A stretch of 64,000 bases of DNA from Archangium violaceum Cb vi76 (lineage in GTDB: Bacteria; Myxococcota; Myxococcia; Myxococcales; Myxococcaceae), in assembly GCF_000733295.1 (NCBI RefSeq), contig NZ_JPMI01000025.1:55558-119557 (forward strand). Reading direction: 5' to 3'. Every line of letters starts with the position of its first letter. Position 1 is the stretch's first letter. The notes under the pieces were generated by a model that did no database searches, was not told the DNA's origin, and was given only the letters and a program-made list of their open reading frames with translations. Positions 25,641-35,440 of this stretch are shown here, one piece after another. Position numbers and translations under genes: made by a program.

Positions 25641-28600
25641 TCAGTTCAGCCGACGGCGGCGCAGCAGACTCAGCAGGCCGAGGCCCAGCAGGCCCATCGG
25701 CGCGCCGGCGCCCGTGGACGAGCAGCCTCCCCTCACCGGCGTCACCATCACGCTGACGATGGAGGCCGAGCTCGCCGAGGAGCCATCGCGCACCACGAGG
25801 CTGAAGCGCAGCTCCGTCTCCACATCCACCTCGGGGGCGGTGAAGGACGGAGTGGCGGTGTCCGCCCCGGACAGCGACACCGTCGGGCCAGCCACCTGCG
25901 TCCACTCGTAGGTCACCGCATCGCCGTCCGCGTCCACGCTGGCACTGCCGTCCAGCTGGACCTGGTCGCCCGGGGTGCTCAGCTGGGCGGTGCCCGCCTG
26001 CGCCTGGGGCTCACGGTTCACGTTGCGCACCGTCACCTTCACCTGGCGGGTGACGGAGGTCTGGCCGTCGAACGCCATCACCTCGAAGACGATCTCGGTG
26101 TCGGCGGCGACGTCACCCGCCACGAAGGTGGCGCGAGAGGAGTCCTCGTTCTGCAGCGTCACCATGGGGCCGGACAGCTGCATCCAGTGGTAGCTGAGCG
26201 TGTCGCCGTCCGGATCCGAGGCCAGGGCCACGAGCTCGACGGGGCGACGCTCGTCCGCGCTCAGGTCCGCCACCAGCAGGGTGGGCCCACGGTTGAGGTT
26301 CTTCACCAGCACCTCCACCGTGGAGGTGATGGTGTCCTTGCCGTCGTTCACGCTCAGCTCGAAGGCGAGCGTCTCGTCCGCCATCACCTCCGGAGCGGTG
26401 AAGGTGGGGTAGAGCGTGTTGGCGTTGCCGAGCGTCACCGCCGTGCCCGCCGTCTGGCGCCACGCGTAGGTGAGGCTGTCGCCGTCCACGTCCGACGCGG
26501 AGCCCGTCAGCGTGTAGCGGGAGCGCTCGTCCGCCACGCCGGTCACGCCCGCGTTGACGGTGGGCGCGCGGTTCACGTCGCGCACCGTCACGTTCACCGT
26601 GGAGCTGACGCTCTCGCGGCCGTCGCTGACCGTGAGCGAGAAGCTCAGCGTCTCATCCAGGGTGACCTCCGGCGCGACGAAGCTCGCGGTGAGCTTGTCC
26701 GCGTTGCTCAGCGCCACCGGCGTACCGGCCGTCTGCGCCCAGCGGTAGGCGAGCGCGTCGCCATCCGCGTCCGTCGAGGAGCCCATCAGCGTGTGGGTGG
26801 CACGCTCGTTCACCATGCCCGCCACGCCCGCGTTGACGGTGGGGGCGCGGTTGACGTTGCGAATCGTCACGTTCACCGTGTCGATCACCGAGCGCTTGTC
26901 GTTGGAGACGGTCAGCTGGAGCACCACGACGGAGTCCGCCGTCACGTTCGGCGCCGTGAAGGACGGGGTGAGCGTGGCGGGGTTCACGAGCGTCACGGCG
27001 GGGCCGGACAGCTGCGTCCAGTTGTAGAGCAGGCTCTTGCCCGCCGGATCCGTGGCGCTGCCCGTCAGGTTCACCACCGCGCGCTCGTTGGCCGTGAGGT
27101 CCGGACCCGCCGAGGCCACCGGCGAGGAATCCGTGCCGCACACCCCCGACTGGGGAGCGAGCGCCGTGAAGGGCTTGTTCGTCAGACCCGAGAACTGCAG
27201 GTCATCCAGCACCCAGCCCGCGCCCGCGGAGGCGTTGTCCGAGCCGATGCGGAAGCGCACCTGCACCGTCTTGCCCGCCCAGGCGGTGCCCAGGTCGAGC
27301 GTGGCGGTGGTCAGGGCGGGGTAGCCCGCGCTGCGGCCCACGATGGCCTGCTTGCCCTTGAGGGGGTTGCCGTTGGTCGGGTAGAGCACCGGATCGTGGA
27401 ACAGGCTGCCCGCGTACAGGGCGCTGCCCACGTCCACCCAGTCCGACGTGCCCGCCTCGGAGACCTCGATGATGGCGCCGTCGTAGTAGTCCGGCGGAGA
27501 GACGGTGTTGTCCGTCTCGAAGTCATAGGCGTGCTTGAAGGTGATGATGAAGGGCTCGGTGCCCACCTGGAGGAGCGGCGTGGTCAGGCGAACGTCGCCG
27601 GCGCCGCCGGGGTTGGGGCCGAAGAAGGAGCGGCTCAAGTCGCTGGCCTGCACCACGGAGAAGTCCGCGTTGGCCAGGGACGTGTCGTGCGTGAACGTCC
27701 AGGGCAGGGTCTTGGCCTCCACCGTCTCCGTGGTGGTGGCGTTGGGCAGCTCGTTGTAGTTGGCCTTGGCCGAGAACGTGGCCGTCTTGTCACCCGGCTG
27801 CGCCTGGTTGGCGTCGCGCAGCGCCACGATGAAGTCCAGCCGCTGCTCGGTGGCCGCGCCGCTCAGCGACACGGGGATGACGGCATCGACCATGCCACCC
27901 GCGGGGATTTCCGGAACGGAGGCCGTGCCACCATTGCCCAACGTCACCCCACGGCTCGAGGAGAGCACGGTGATGGAGGTGGCGGTGGCCGTCGTGGCGC
28001 CCGAGTTGCGCACCTTGACGCGCAGCTGGCCCGTCTCGCCGTTGTCCAGGATGCCGTCCGAGTCGCAGGAGCTGCCCGACAGGTCGTCCGCGAGCGACAT
28101 GGACACGAAGTCCACGTTGGTGCCCACCTCGAAGCTCTCCACCAGGCCCGCGTGGGTGGTGGAGGTGCGCGGCGGGGCCACCGCGCCCACGCCCGCGCCA
28201 CGGGAGGCGAAGGCCTGCCAGAGGCGCTCGGCATCCGCCGGATCGTTGGCGCGCGCGGCGGCGATGATGGCGTCACGCGCCTCCAGGTACGTGGGCGCGT
28301 TGGGCGTCATCTTGTAGCCCGTCACCAGGTAGCTCTTCATGCGGTCCTGCGCATCCTGGAACGGATGGGCGCGCAGCAGCCGCACGTAGCACTCCCAGAG
28401 CATCGTGGCCCAGATCTCGCCCGAGTTGTGCACCTGCGAGTTCACGCCGGTGTTGGGCAGGAAGGGCGCCGTGGTGGGCAGGGCCACCCCGTTCATGATG
28501 TGGCGGAAGCTCAGCGCGTTCTTCGCCCGGTCCACCGAGTAGGTGCCGCGGCGGATGCCGAAGAAGCTGGCGTTGTTGGTCAGTCCGCGCGTGGCGAACT

Positions 28601-30671
28601 CGGCCGCGGCATAGGCGCCCGTCCAGTTGGCGTTGGAGGGCACGTTGATGTCCTCGGCGCGCACGATCATCAGCAGGGCGTGGAAGTCACCCCAGCCCTC
28701 GCCCATGGAGCGGCCCTGGTTGTTGCTCAGACCGGCGGCGTTACCGACGAGGCGGTTGCTGATGTAGTGGCCCCACTCGTGGGCCACGATGCCGTTGTCC
28801 ACGGTGCCATCCAGGTTGAGCGCGGGCTGGCGCCGCAGCTGCACGGTCACGCCGGAGACGCCCCGGAGCTTGTTGCCATCCGCGAGCGTGACGCGCAGCG
28901 TGGGGATGGTGATGGTGGTGGAGGTGCCGCCCATGTTCGCGACGCCACCCGCCACGTTGTCCGCGATGATGACGCCCGTGGCGCCCGCCGTCTGCGCGTT
29001 CGTCACCTTGACGGTGAAGTCGCAGTTGCCGCGGTCGATGATGGCGATCTTCCCCGCCACCGCCGCCGCGTTGGTCAGCTCCGTGCACCCATCGGTCGCG
29101 GGCGCCGTGCCGTCCTCCGCGACCACCACCTCACCCGAGACGTCGAAGGTCTGGGGACCGAATCCCGCCGCGATGCCCACCTCGTAGACACCCGCGACCG
29201 ACGCGGGCGAAAGCGCCGTGAGCCGCGCGTCCTTGCCCGTGAAGACGTACATCTGCATGCGCGGGGACGCGCCGTCCGCGGGCGTGGACATGTTGGCGTT
29301 GTTGGTGCCGCTGTAGTCCTGCGCCTCGGCGCGGATGGCGTCGTTCTCCCTGCCACCCCGGCCGAAGTTGTTCGCCTGGGCGTTGCCGGAGGCCTCGTCG
29401 AAGCCCGCGTCGTAGAACCAGTCGTGCAACCAGTTGTTCACGAAGAACAGGTTCGTGGTGGCCGCGGCGATCTGCTCCGCGTTGGCGTTGGGCTGGATGT
29501 CGAACAGCATCGTGCGGTCGAACACGCCCGGCGCCGTCACCGTGGGACGCAGGTCGCCGGTGTTGTACCCATCCGGCTCGACGAGGTCCGCGTACGCATC
29601 CACGTTGTTGCCGGTGGTCACCGTGGCCCCCTCCGGCAGCCAGGGATCATTTCCGCTGAAGGGCGCGTTCCGCAGGGTGACGAGCGCGGGGGCGACGAAG
29701 GGCGGCGTGTAGCCGTCGAGGTTGCCCGTGGGGTGCGGCGTGGCCGCGGAGCCCGAAGGGCCTTCGTGCGGCGTATAGGGCGGCGTGGTGTCCGCGTAGG
29801 TGCGGTAGCTGAACTCCGCGTGCGCCGTCAGGTTGTTGCGGAAGAGCAGCCGGCCGTCCACCGCGGACACCACGTAGGAGTAGTAGTCCGAGTCGGTGCT
29901 GCCCGGACGCCCCGTGTTGAGCTCCACGTAGTACGCGGGCAGCAACGCGTCGGGCATCGGGTAGAACACCTGCTTGACGCGGGCGGGGATGACGAGCCCC
30001 TCGGCCAGCGGGCGCGCGTAGGACACCAGCTCGTAGTGCGAGTAGATGTCCTTCTCGTCCGAGCGCTGGCGCGTCAGCAGCGTCGCGTCCAGCGTGCCGC
30101 CCGTCAGGTCCCGGTAGGCCGTGCTGATGGCCTCGGCCGCGGACATGCCGAAGCGCAGGCGCTCCATCGAGGTGTCCGCCGACACGTGCGGCGACAGCGA
30201 GCCGGAGAGCGCCACCAGCTCGTTGCTCGGGTTGAGCAGCGCCTTGAGCGACTGGTTGAAGATTTCATGGCCACCCACGTTCTGGGCGAAGGTGACCACC
30301 TTGGCGCCCCGGGCGTTGCGGCTCACGGACGACACGCGCGCGCCCGAGGCCTCCACCGACGCCGCTCCGTAGAGCGACACGTGCTCCTGCACTTGCAGCA
30401 GCGCCGCGTCCTCGACCGACATCCGCGCCAGCCGCGAACGCTGCGGCGAGGGCGCGCCCTGACTCGCCCACACGAACGTGGGCAGGCCCCGCTCCTCATC
30501 CATATGGGCAACGCGCGACAGGTTGCCCGTCACTGGCTGACGGCCCGCGGCCTTCTTGAGCGCGGGTTTGAGATCTTGCGTGACTTCGTAGTTGGGGAGG
30601 TTGCGGGCAGTGGCGCCAGTACCGCACAGCGCCAGGGACAGGCTCGACAGCGTGGAGAACAGCCTTCTCAC
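25641..30671 (-). CDS. Secreted M36 (fungalysin) metalloprotease with Ig-like repeats and MYXO-CTERM tail
   Basis: This encodes 1676 residues. The order is signal peptide, FTP-like propeptide (to about 230), M36 catalytic domain with HEWGH at 631-635 and downstream EGWGD as the third zinc ligand region, and an inserted PA domain (about 490-600). A CARDB-like and a jelly-roll-like region (about 830-1170) come next. Five repeats of roughly 90 residues follow, each opening like NRAPTVNAGV and closing with TVNVTVRDV. The tail is a Cys-Ser/Thr motif, a hydrophobic segment (PMGLLGLGLLSLL) and RRRR, the MYXO-CTERM sorting signal of myxobacterial surface proteins. It is presumably a surface or released digestive protease. 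Confidence 0.94.
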   Translation of the reverse strand: MRRLFSTLSSLSLALCGTGATARNLPNYEVTQDLKPALKKAAGRQPVTGNLSRVAHMDEERGLPTFVWASQGAPSPQRSRLARMSVEDAALLQVQEHVSLYGAASVEASGARVSSVSRNARGAKVVTFAQNVGGHEIFNQSLKALLNPSNELVALSGSLSPHVSADTSMERLRFGMSAAEAISTAYRDLTGGTLDATLLTRQRSDEKDIYSHYELVSYARPLAEGLVIPARVKQVFYPMPDALLPAYYVELNTGRPGSTDSDYYSYVVSAVDGRLLFRNNLTAHAEFSYRTYADTTPPYTPHEGPSGSAATPHPTGNLDGYTPPFVAPALVTLRNAPFSGNDPWLPEGATVTTGNNVDAYADLVEPDGYNTGDLRPTVTAPGVFDRTMLFDIQPNANAEQIAAATTNLFFVNNWLHDWFYDAGFDEASGNAQANNFGRGGRENDAIRAEAQDYSGTNNANMSTPADGASPRMQMYVFTGKDARLTALSPASVAGVYEVGIAAGFGPQTFDVSGEVVVAEDGTAPATDGCTELTNAAAVAGKIAIIDRGNCDFTVKVTNAQTAGATGVIIADNVAGGVANMGGTSTTITIPTLRVTLADGNKLRGVSGVTVQLRRQPALNLDGTVDNGIVAHEWGHYISNRLVGNAAGLSNNQGRSMGEGWGDFHALLMIVRAEDINVPSNANWTGAYAAAEFATRGLTNNASFFGIRRGTYSVDRAKNALSFRHIMNGVALPTTAPFLPNTGVNSQVHNSGEIWATMLWECYVRLLRAHPFQDAQDRMKSYLVTGYKMTPNAPTYLEARDAIIAAARANDPADAERLWQAFASRGAGVGAVAPPRTSTTHAGLVESFEVGTNVDFVSMSLADDLSGSSCDSDGILDNGETGQLRVKVRNSGATTATATSITVLSSSRGVTLGNGGTASVPEIPAGGMVDAVIPVSLSGAATEQRLDFIVALRDANQAQPGDKTATFSAKANYNELPNATTTETVEAKTLPWTFTHDTSLANADFSVVQASDLSRSFFGPNPGGAGDVRLTTPLLQVGTEPFIITFKHAYDFETDNTVSPPDYYDGAIIEVSEAGTSDWVDVGSALYAGSLFHDPVLYPTNGNPLKGKQAIVGRSAGYPALTTATLDLGTAWAGKTVQVRFRIGSDNASAGAGWVLDDLQFSGLTNKPFTALAPQSGVCGTDSSPVASAGPDLTANERAVVNLTGSATDPAGKSLLYNWTQLSGPAVTLVNPATLTPSFTAPNVTADSVVVLQLTVSNDKRSVIDTVNVTIRNVNRAPTVNAGVAGMVNERATHTLMGSSTDADGDALAYRWAQTAGTPVALSNADKLTASFVAPEVTLDETLSFSLTVSDGRESVSSTVNVTVRDVNRAPTVNAGVTGVADERSRYTLTGSASDVDGDSLTYAWRQTAGTAVTLGNANTLYPTFTAPEVMADETLAFELSVNDGKDTITSTVEVLVKNLNRGPTLLVADLSADERRPVELVALASDPDGDTLSYHWMQLSGPMVTLQNEDSSRATFVAGDVAADTEIVFEVMAFDGQTSVTRQVKVTVRNVNREPQAQAGTAQLSTPGDQVQLDGSASVDADGDAVTYEWTQVAGPTVSLSGADTATPSFTAPEVDVETELRFSLVVRDGSSASSASIVSVMVTPVRGGCSSTGAGAPMGLLGLGLLSLLRRRRLN

Positions 30672-30945
30672 GTCAGGGACTCCGTCTTCGCGAGTGACAA
30701 CGGGGGTTCATCACCTGGCCACACGCCACCTCGAGCGCTGCTTCCGGAGACCTCACCGCGTCCCCGATTCGCCTCGTGGCAGCAAAGTGTTGCCAGGCTG
30801 AAGAGTACGGGGTCCGGGATGTCGCCGACTAGGCGACACCCTCATTTTTCCCTTGAAAAAGTACCGCCCGGTGCGTCGTAGCTCGTGAATAAACGGAAGT
30901 GATTGGAGTCCCCGGCGATCGTTGCTGCCGAATACGAAGGCGGTA

Positions 30946-31237
30946 CTACAGGAATCGGCTGAGTGGTCGCAATGCAGGCAGGCAGGCGCCAGGTGCTGGC
31001 GAACCTGACGGCTCCCAGGTGGCTGACGCCACCCGCTCAAAACAAACGTGACGCGCGCCCGTGCGCCCGGCACCGCACTCAATACAGCAACGAGCGAATG
31101 ACGGTGCTCGAGTACGTGGGGACTCCTCCAACCCCCACTGGCCTTGGACGTTGTAGCCCCAGGCCCACACGGCCCATCAGCGCTCCGAGCCAGACTCCCA
31201 GCAGTCCAGACATCCATCTTCCTGTATTGCGTTGCAT
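30946..31237 (-). pseudogene. RCC1-repeat gene remnant, frameshifted
   Basis: A minus-strand start at 31237 gives a signal-peptide-like MSGLLGVWLGALMG. One nucleotide out of frame, the sense continues as VWAWGYNVQGQWGLEESPRT, the hallmark of an RCC1 repeat (VWAWGxNxxGQLG). After about 15 more residues the similarity ends. It is a 5' relic of the RCC1-repeat lipoproteins common in myxobacteria. Confidence 0.6.
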
Positions 31238-31703
31238 TTCAGGGCTCCTGGTCAAATCGGTGGCCGCAGTCCCCCGCCCCCCCCTGGGACGGGTTTCTGG
31301 ATGGCTTCTGTCATCGCGCTACTGGCACCACCGGAATTTGATGGAGCGACTTCACTCGGTCAGGCCACGATTGATGCCTCGAAGAGCGCTGCCCACGCAC
31401 TCTCAAGAAGTGCGCACGCTCTCTCAAGAAATGAGGCGGATGGGGTTGGCCCAGCGATGCCCTGCACGATTGCATCCGCCATACCAGGGAGGGAGACGGA
31501 TGGCTTTGGACGACTCAGGGAAATCCCACTCAGGGGAATCCCTTAGAGCGGAAGCCATGGCCATGAGCGACGCCTGGAACGCAATCATCCATCTTTACAG
31601 GAAATGCCTTGAAATACCGTTTTGATTTGAAATGCCTCAATCGGCAGTGCTAGTAAGGCATTGGCTTCGGCCAACCCCAACACAACCCAATCAGGAGAAG
31701 TCC
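31238..31703. other. Intergenic region upstream of the 31704 gene
   Basis: No gene is seen. Local dyads such as CTCTCAAGAAGTGCG / CTCTCAAGAAATGAGG near 31400-31435 are short direct repeats. The ribosome-binding site of the next gene (AGGAG) lies at about 31690. Confidence 0.35.
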
Positions 31704-32267
31704 ATGACGAGGAACGTGAAGCGTTTCCTGGCTGCCTCTCTGCTGTCCCTCACGCCGTCGATCGCGTTCGCCGGGCAGGATGAGTCCGGCTTCTTCCTGG
31801 ACCTCCTCTCCCAGCGTGACGAGTTCGTCACCCTCCGGGAGGTGGCGGTCCAGATTCCCGTGCTGCGCGACGCGCCGGCGGCGTCCATCGCCCCCGCCGT
31901 GGAGAACCTCCTGGTCCTCAACCAGACCGGCGCCGACATCTCCCTGGGCCTCCAGGTGTTGACGGGGACGCTCAACGGCGTGTTCAACCCCTACCCCGTG
32001 CCCACCGCCAACATTGGCGGCTTCCAGGTCAGCGCCCCCGCCCCCACGCCGCTGGTGGCCCAGCAGTACTACTGGACGGTCGATCCGGCGAACCCGGCCG
32101 GCGCGAAGACGTGTGTCTGGCGGGTGGAGGTCAGCGACGTAGGCGGTTCCTGCTCGGCGCAGGTCTTCTTCGGCACCTACGGCGGCGCCGTCTGCACGGT
32201 CGACGCGGCCAACTCCTTCATCAACCCCACCACGTGCGAGACGCAGATCCTCACCGTCATTCAGTGA
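31704..32267 (+). CDS. Exported protein of unknown function
   Basis: I chose the ATG at 31704, which has AGGAG about 10 nt upstream, over an earlier in-frame start. It gives 187 residues beginning MTRNVKRFLAASLLSLTPSI with cleavage near AFAG. The mature part is beta-rich with four Cys in the C-terminal half (KTCVWRVEVSDVGGSCSAQV, GGAVCTVDAA, NPTTCETQIL), probably two disulfides. No family is recognised. It stands alone between relic-containing regions. Confidence 0.82.
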   Translation: MTRNVKRFLAASLLSLTPSIAFAGQDESGFFLDLLSQRDEFVTLREVAVQIPVLRDAPAASIAPAVENLLVLNQTGADISLGLQVLTGTLNGVFNPYPVPTANIGGFQVSAPAPTPLVAQQYYWTVDPANPAGAKTCVWRVEVSDVGGSCSAQVFFGTYGGAVCTVDAANSFINPTTCETQILTVIQ

Positions 32268-32726
32268 GCTGACTTCAGTGAACTGAGCCGTGAACCGTCT
32301 GGGGTGGCTGCGCGGACAGCCACCCCGGGCGGGAGGGATTGAGGATGTCGCCAGAGTGACGAACTGCAGACGGAGCAGAAGCCGCGACGCGTCTTCTCGG
32401 ACGACTGGAACCCGAGCCCCGCCTGGAAAGCCGGCCTGGGCTGGGGCGGGAACATGACCTGGTGGCCTATGCTCCCGGGATGCGTCTCCCCGCCCGGGCT
32501 CCCGATGCGTCCTTCGCTCCCCTCGTGCTCGATTCGGACGAGCCCCGGGCACGCCGCTTCCGCGTGAGCGGGCTCGCCGGCTCCACCGCGAGGGGCGGCC
32601 TGCGCTGTTCGGGCAGTGCCCAGTTCTCCCTGGCGGGCTGGGAAGACGTCCAGGAGCGGCTGGGCCGCCCTCTCCCATGGAGAGTGGAGGCCCTCCACAC
32701 CCGGCTCGCTCCAGGGGTGAAGCGTT
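32268..32726. other. Intergenic region with no convincing gene
   Basis: A short plus-strand stretch near 32360-32460 reads like protein (SDELQTEQKPRRVFSDDWNP, AWKAGLGWGGNMTWWPMLP) but has no start and breaks soon after. It may be a gene fragment. Confidence 0.3.
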
Positions 32727-33986
32727 CTACGCGGCGAACAGTCCAGCCGCCGAGCCGGACGGGGACACGGAGAGGGGCAGCGCCTCCAAGCCGCGCAGGC
32801 CGATGTTGGGACGCCAGCGCAGCTTCTCCGCCGGCACCGCCAGGTCGAGGCGCGGGAAGCGCCGCAGCAGCGCGGGGATGGCGACCCGCGCCTCCAGCCG
32901 GGCAAGCGGGGCTCCCAGGCAGTAGTGGATTCCGTACCCGAAGGACACATGGCGATTCGGGCTGCGGGTGATGTCCAGCTTGTCCGCGTCGGGGAACGCC
33001 GTCTCGTCCAGGTTCGCCGAGGCGATCAGCAGGGAGACCGCGCTGCCCTTGGGAATGAGGACACCCGCGATCTCCACATCCTCCTTGGCGAAGCGCGGCG
33101 CCACGACCCCCACCGGGTTGGTGAAGCGCAGCATCTCCTCAATGGCACTGTCGATGAGGTCGGGCTGCTCGCGCAGCTTCTGGAGTTGGTCAGGGTGCCG
33201 CACCAGTTCCAGCACACCGTTCCCGATGAGGTTCACCGTCGTCTCGTGCCCGGCGAAGAGCAGGAGGAAGACCATGGAGATGAGTTCGTCCTCACTGAGC
33301 CGGTCCCCTCCTTCCTCGGCCTGCACCAGCGCCGTCACCAGATCATCCCCCGGCTGCTCGCGGCGCAGTTTCACCAGCTTCCGGAGGAACCAGTTCAGCC
33401 GCAGCATGTTGGGGTAGTTGCGGATGAACGCAGTGGGGGTCACCGCCGAGGAGTCCAGGACCTTGGCGATCAGCCCGCGGAAGCGGATGCGGTCGGACTG
33501 GGGGACGCCGAGCATCTCCGCGATGACCGTCAGCGGCAGGGGCAGCGCGAAGTCCTCCATGAGGTCCACGACCGGCTTCCGGGCGGCGGCGTCCAGCAGC
33601 TCTTCGGTGATCTGCGCCACCCGCCCGTTCAGGTTCTCGACCATGACGGGGGTGAACGCCTTCTGGACGAGGTTGCGCAGGCGGCGGTGATCCGGTGGAT
33701 CCTTGAGCACCATGCTGGAGACGAGCAGCCTCAGGATGGCCGGCATCCACCACCGGTCCAGGGAGGAGCCACCGGGGACATTCCGGCGGTCATTGGCGAA
33801 CCGAGGATCCTTGAGGACGCGGACGACCTCCTCGTACCGGGGGAGGACGAAGCCCTGGCCGAAGAGGTCCGTCGATTGAAGGACCGGCCCCAGTTTCCGC
33901 AGCTTCGCGTAGACGGGGATCGGATTGGCTCTCGCCTCCTGGGCCTTGAATTCGCGTTGAAGGTCGACGCGCGCTGTCTCCACCAT
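32727..33986 (-). CDS. Cytochrome P450
   Basis: The start MVETARVDLQREFKAQEARA at 33986 gives 419 residues; the longer frame upstream is unlikely. The heme motif is VSFGYGIHYCLGAPLAR, the I-helix is LLLFAGHETTVNLIGNG (canonical AGxETT) and the K-helix is EEMLRFTNPV. It is a typical bacterial class I P450 similar to those that decorate polyketides or fatty acids. No redox partner or biosynthetic gene is adjacent; the nearest neighbour is a co-oriented AraC regulator whose stop lies 108 bp upstream of it. It clearly differs from the P450 at 20069 in the I-helix. Confidence 0.94.
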   Translation of the reverse strand: MVETARVDLQREFKAQEARANPIPVYAKLRKLGPVLQSTDLFGQGFVLPRYEEVVRVLKDPRFANDRRNVPGGSSLDRWWMPAILRLLVSSMVLKDPPDHRRLRNLVQKAFTPVMVENLNGRVAQITEELLDAAARKPVVDLMEDFALPLPLTVIAEMLGVPQSDRIRFRGLIAKVLDSSAVTPTAFIRNYPNMLRLNWFLRKLVKLRREQPGDDLVTALVQAEEGGDRLSEDELISMVFLLLFAGHETTVNLIGNGVLELVRHPDQLQKLREQPDLIDSAIEEMLRFTNPVGVVAPRFAKEDVEIAGVLIPKGSAVSLLIASANLDETAFPDADKLDITRSPNRHVSFGYGIHYCLGAPLARLEARVAIPALLRRFPRLDLAVPAEKLRWRPNIGLRGLEALPLSVSPSGSAAGLFAA

Positions 33987-34094
33987 GTTGAACCCGCCTG
34001 TTCGTGGCCCCCGGGTGGGGCGGTTGGGGGGTTGGTTATGCGCGAGGGGTCCGGCCGGCACCAGGGCCCACATTGCGGTGAAAATTGACCGGGC

Positions 34095-34994
34095 TCAGCC
34101 GCCCGCCTGACGGTGTCTCTCGCGCCAGGCCCGGGGCGTCATCCCGTGCGCGCGCCGGAAGCCGCGGACGAACGAGGTGGCATCCGAGTAGCCGACCTGG
34201 CTGGCGATCGACTCCACGCTCGTCGTCGTCTCCAGCAGGCGGCGTCGCGCCTCGGCCATACGGTGTTCGCGGAGCCAATCGCCCACGGTCAGCCCGGTCT
34301 CCTCGCGCACCGCCGTGGCGACGTACGAGGGCGTCCGGTCCACCGCCGCCGCCACATCCGCCAGTGAGATGGGTTCCAGGCTGTGGGTCGCGACGAAAGC
34401 GAGTACGTCCCGCACCAGCCTGCCCGGCGATGGCCAATGCCCAGACGCGTGCTCGCGCGCCTCGCGCTGGAGCTCCGTCAGCAGCAGCGTGAACAGGGCG
34501 CTCGTCGCGCGTTCAAAGCCCCACTGCCGTTCGCGCAGCTCCGCGTCCAGCGCGGCGATGAGGCGCTCGATCCGCTGGCGCCGCGCCTCACCGAGCAGGA
34601 GCCTGAAGGACCACCGGGAGGCGAGGCTGCTTGCCAGGTCCGCCCCTCCTGTCATTGGGGTGCGGCCCGGCGGCTCCGTCTCCAGCGAGCTCAGCAGCGT
34701 GGGGTCGAAGGCCACCAACCAGCCCTCCAGCTCACCCACGTTGAGGGCGTGGATCTCCACCCCCGCGGGGATGAAGTGGAGTTCCCCCGGGCGCACGTCC
34801 ACCAACTCCAGGTGGCGGCCGCATCCCTTGCCTCCGGTGACGAGGAAGAAGAGAGCGAAGGTGGCGACAACCGGTTCGTGCGAGGACGAGAGCGTGCGGC
34901 TGGCGATGTGGTTGACGTGGAGCGGGAGTCCCCGGGCGCCGAGCGCCGCCAGCGTAATGATACGGTGTCGCGGCTTTCGGGAAGAGGGTGGCAT
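34095..34994 (-). CDS. AraC-family transcriptional regulator
   Basis: This encodes 299 residues. The N-terminal half is a cupin-like effector domain (VATFALFFLVTGGKG, VRPGELHFIPAGVEIHAL). The C-terminal half holds two helix-turn-helices: LVRDVLAFVATHSLEPISLA, then the second helix with SVESIASQVGYSDATSFVRG, ending HGMTPRAWRERHRQ. The effector is unknown. It lies directly upstream of the P450 on the same strand and may control it. Confidence 0.93.
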   Translation of the reverse strand: MPPSSRKPRHRIITLAALGARGLPLHVNHIASRTLSSSHEPVVATFALFFLVTGGKGCGRHLELVDVRPGELHFIPAGVEIHALNVGELEGWLVAFDPTLLSSLETEPPGRTPMTGGADLASSLASRWSFRLLLGEARRQRIERLIAALDAELRERQWGFERATSALFTLLLTELQREAREHASGHWPSPGRLVRDVLAFVATHSLEPISLADVAAAVDRTPSYVATAVREETGLTVGDWLREHRMAEARRRLLETTTSVESIASQVGYSDATSFVRGFRRAHGMTPRAWRERHRQAGG

Positions 34995-35440
34995 GGAAGC
35001 AGCCTACGCCGCACGGGGGGCACGGCGCGCGGCGGACGCGGAGCTTTCCGCCGGACGGCATCGTATACGCGCCAGGGCGCTGGACCGGCTGAGCGGCCTC
35101 GACTGAGCCTCGAGACTCTCTGGCAGGGGCCGCCCGAGCCGTGAGCCCGGTCGGTGGAGACGACGCGCGGCCCCTTGGTCGGTCAAGCGACGCCGCGTCA
35201 GCCTGCGTCTCGCCTCACGGTGCAGGGGGCGGAACCCCCTCCCGCCCCACGAAAGGCGGGGCCTGCTCTTCCCCGCGAGCTGGCACTGCGGCGCGGCGAA
35301 GGGTGGGGCATCGAACCCAGGGACAATGGCCTGTCCTGACGAGCGAGCCATGGGCATCTTCATTTCGGAACTCCAGTGACGGTGCCCCCGTGCGCTCCCG
35401 CTGCGGCCGCCCGTGCTGGGGCAAGCCACAGGGGGCCACC
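34995..35440. other. Divergent region between AraC regulator and deacetylase
   Basis: There is no convincing gene. The open frame that extends the deacetylase upstream (from 35141) is Arg/Pro/Gly-rich and looks non-coding. No clear promoter or operator was found. Confidence 0.35.

Noticed and set aside
26187..30881. A 1564-codon plus-strand frame opposite the M36 protease
   Set aside because: It is Arg/Val/His-rich antisense of the protease, whose HEWGH motif, repeats and C-terminal tail are unmistakable.
35310..35400. A GGTTCGATGCCCC-like T-loop on the minus strand near a G-rich stretch
   Set aside because: The T-stem does not pair and no cloverleaf can be drawn.
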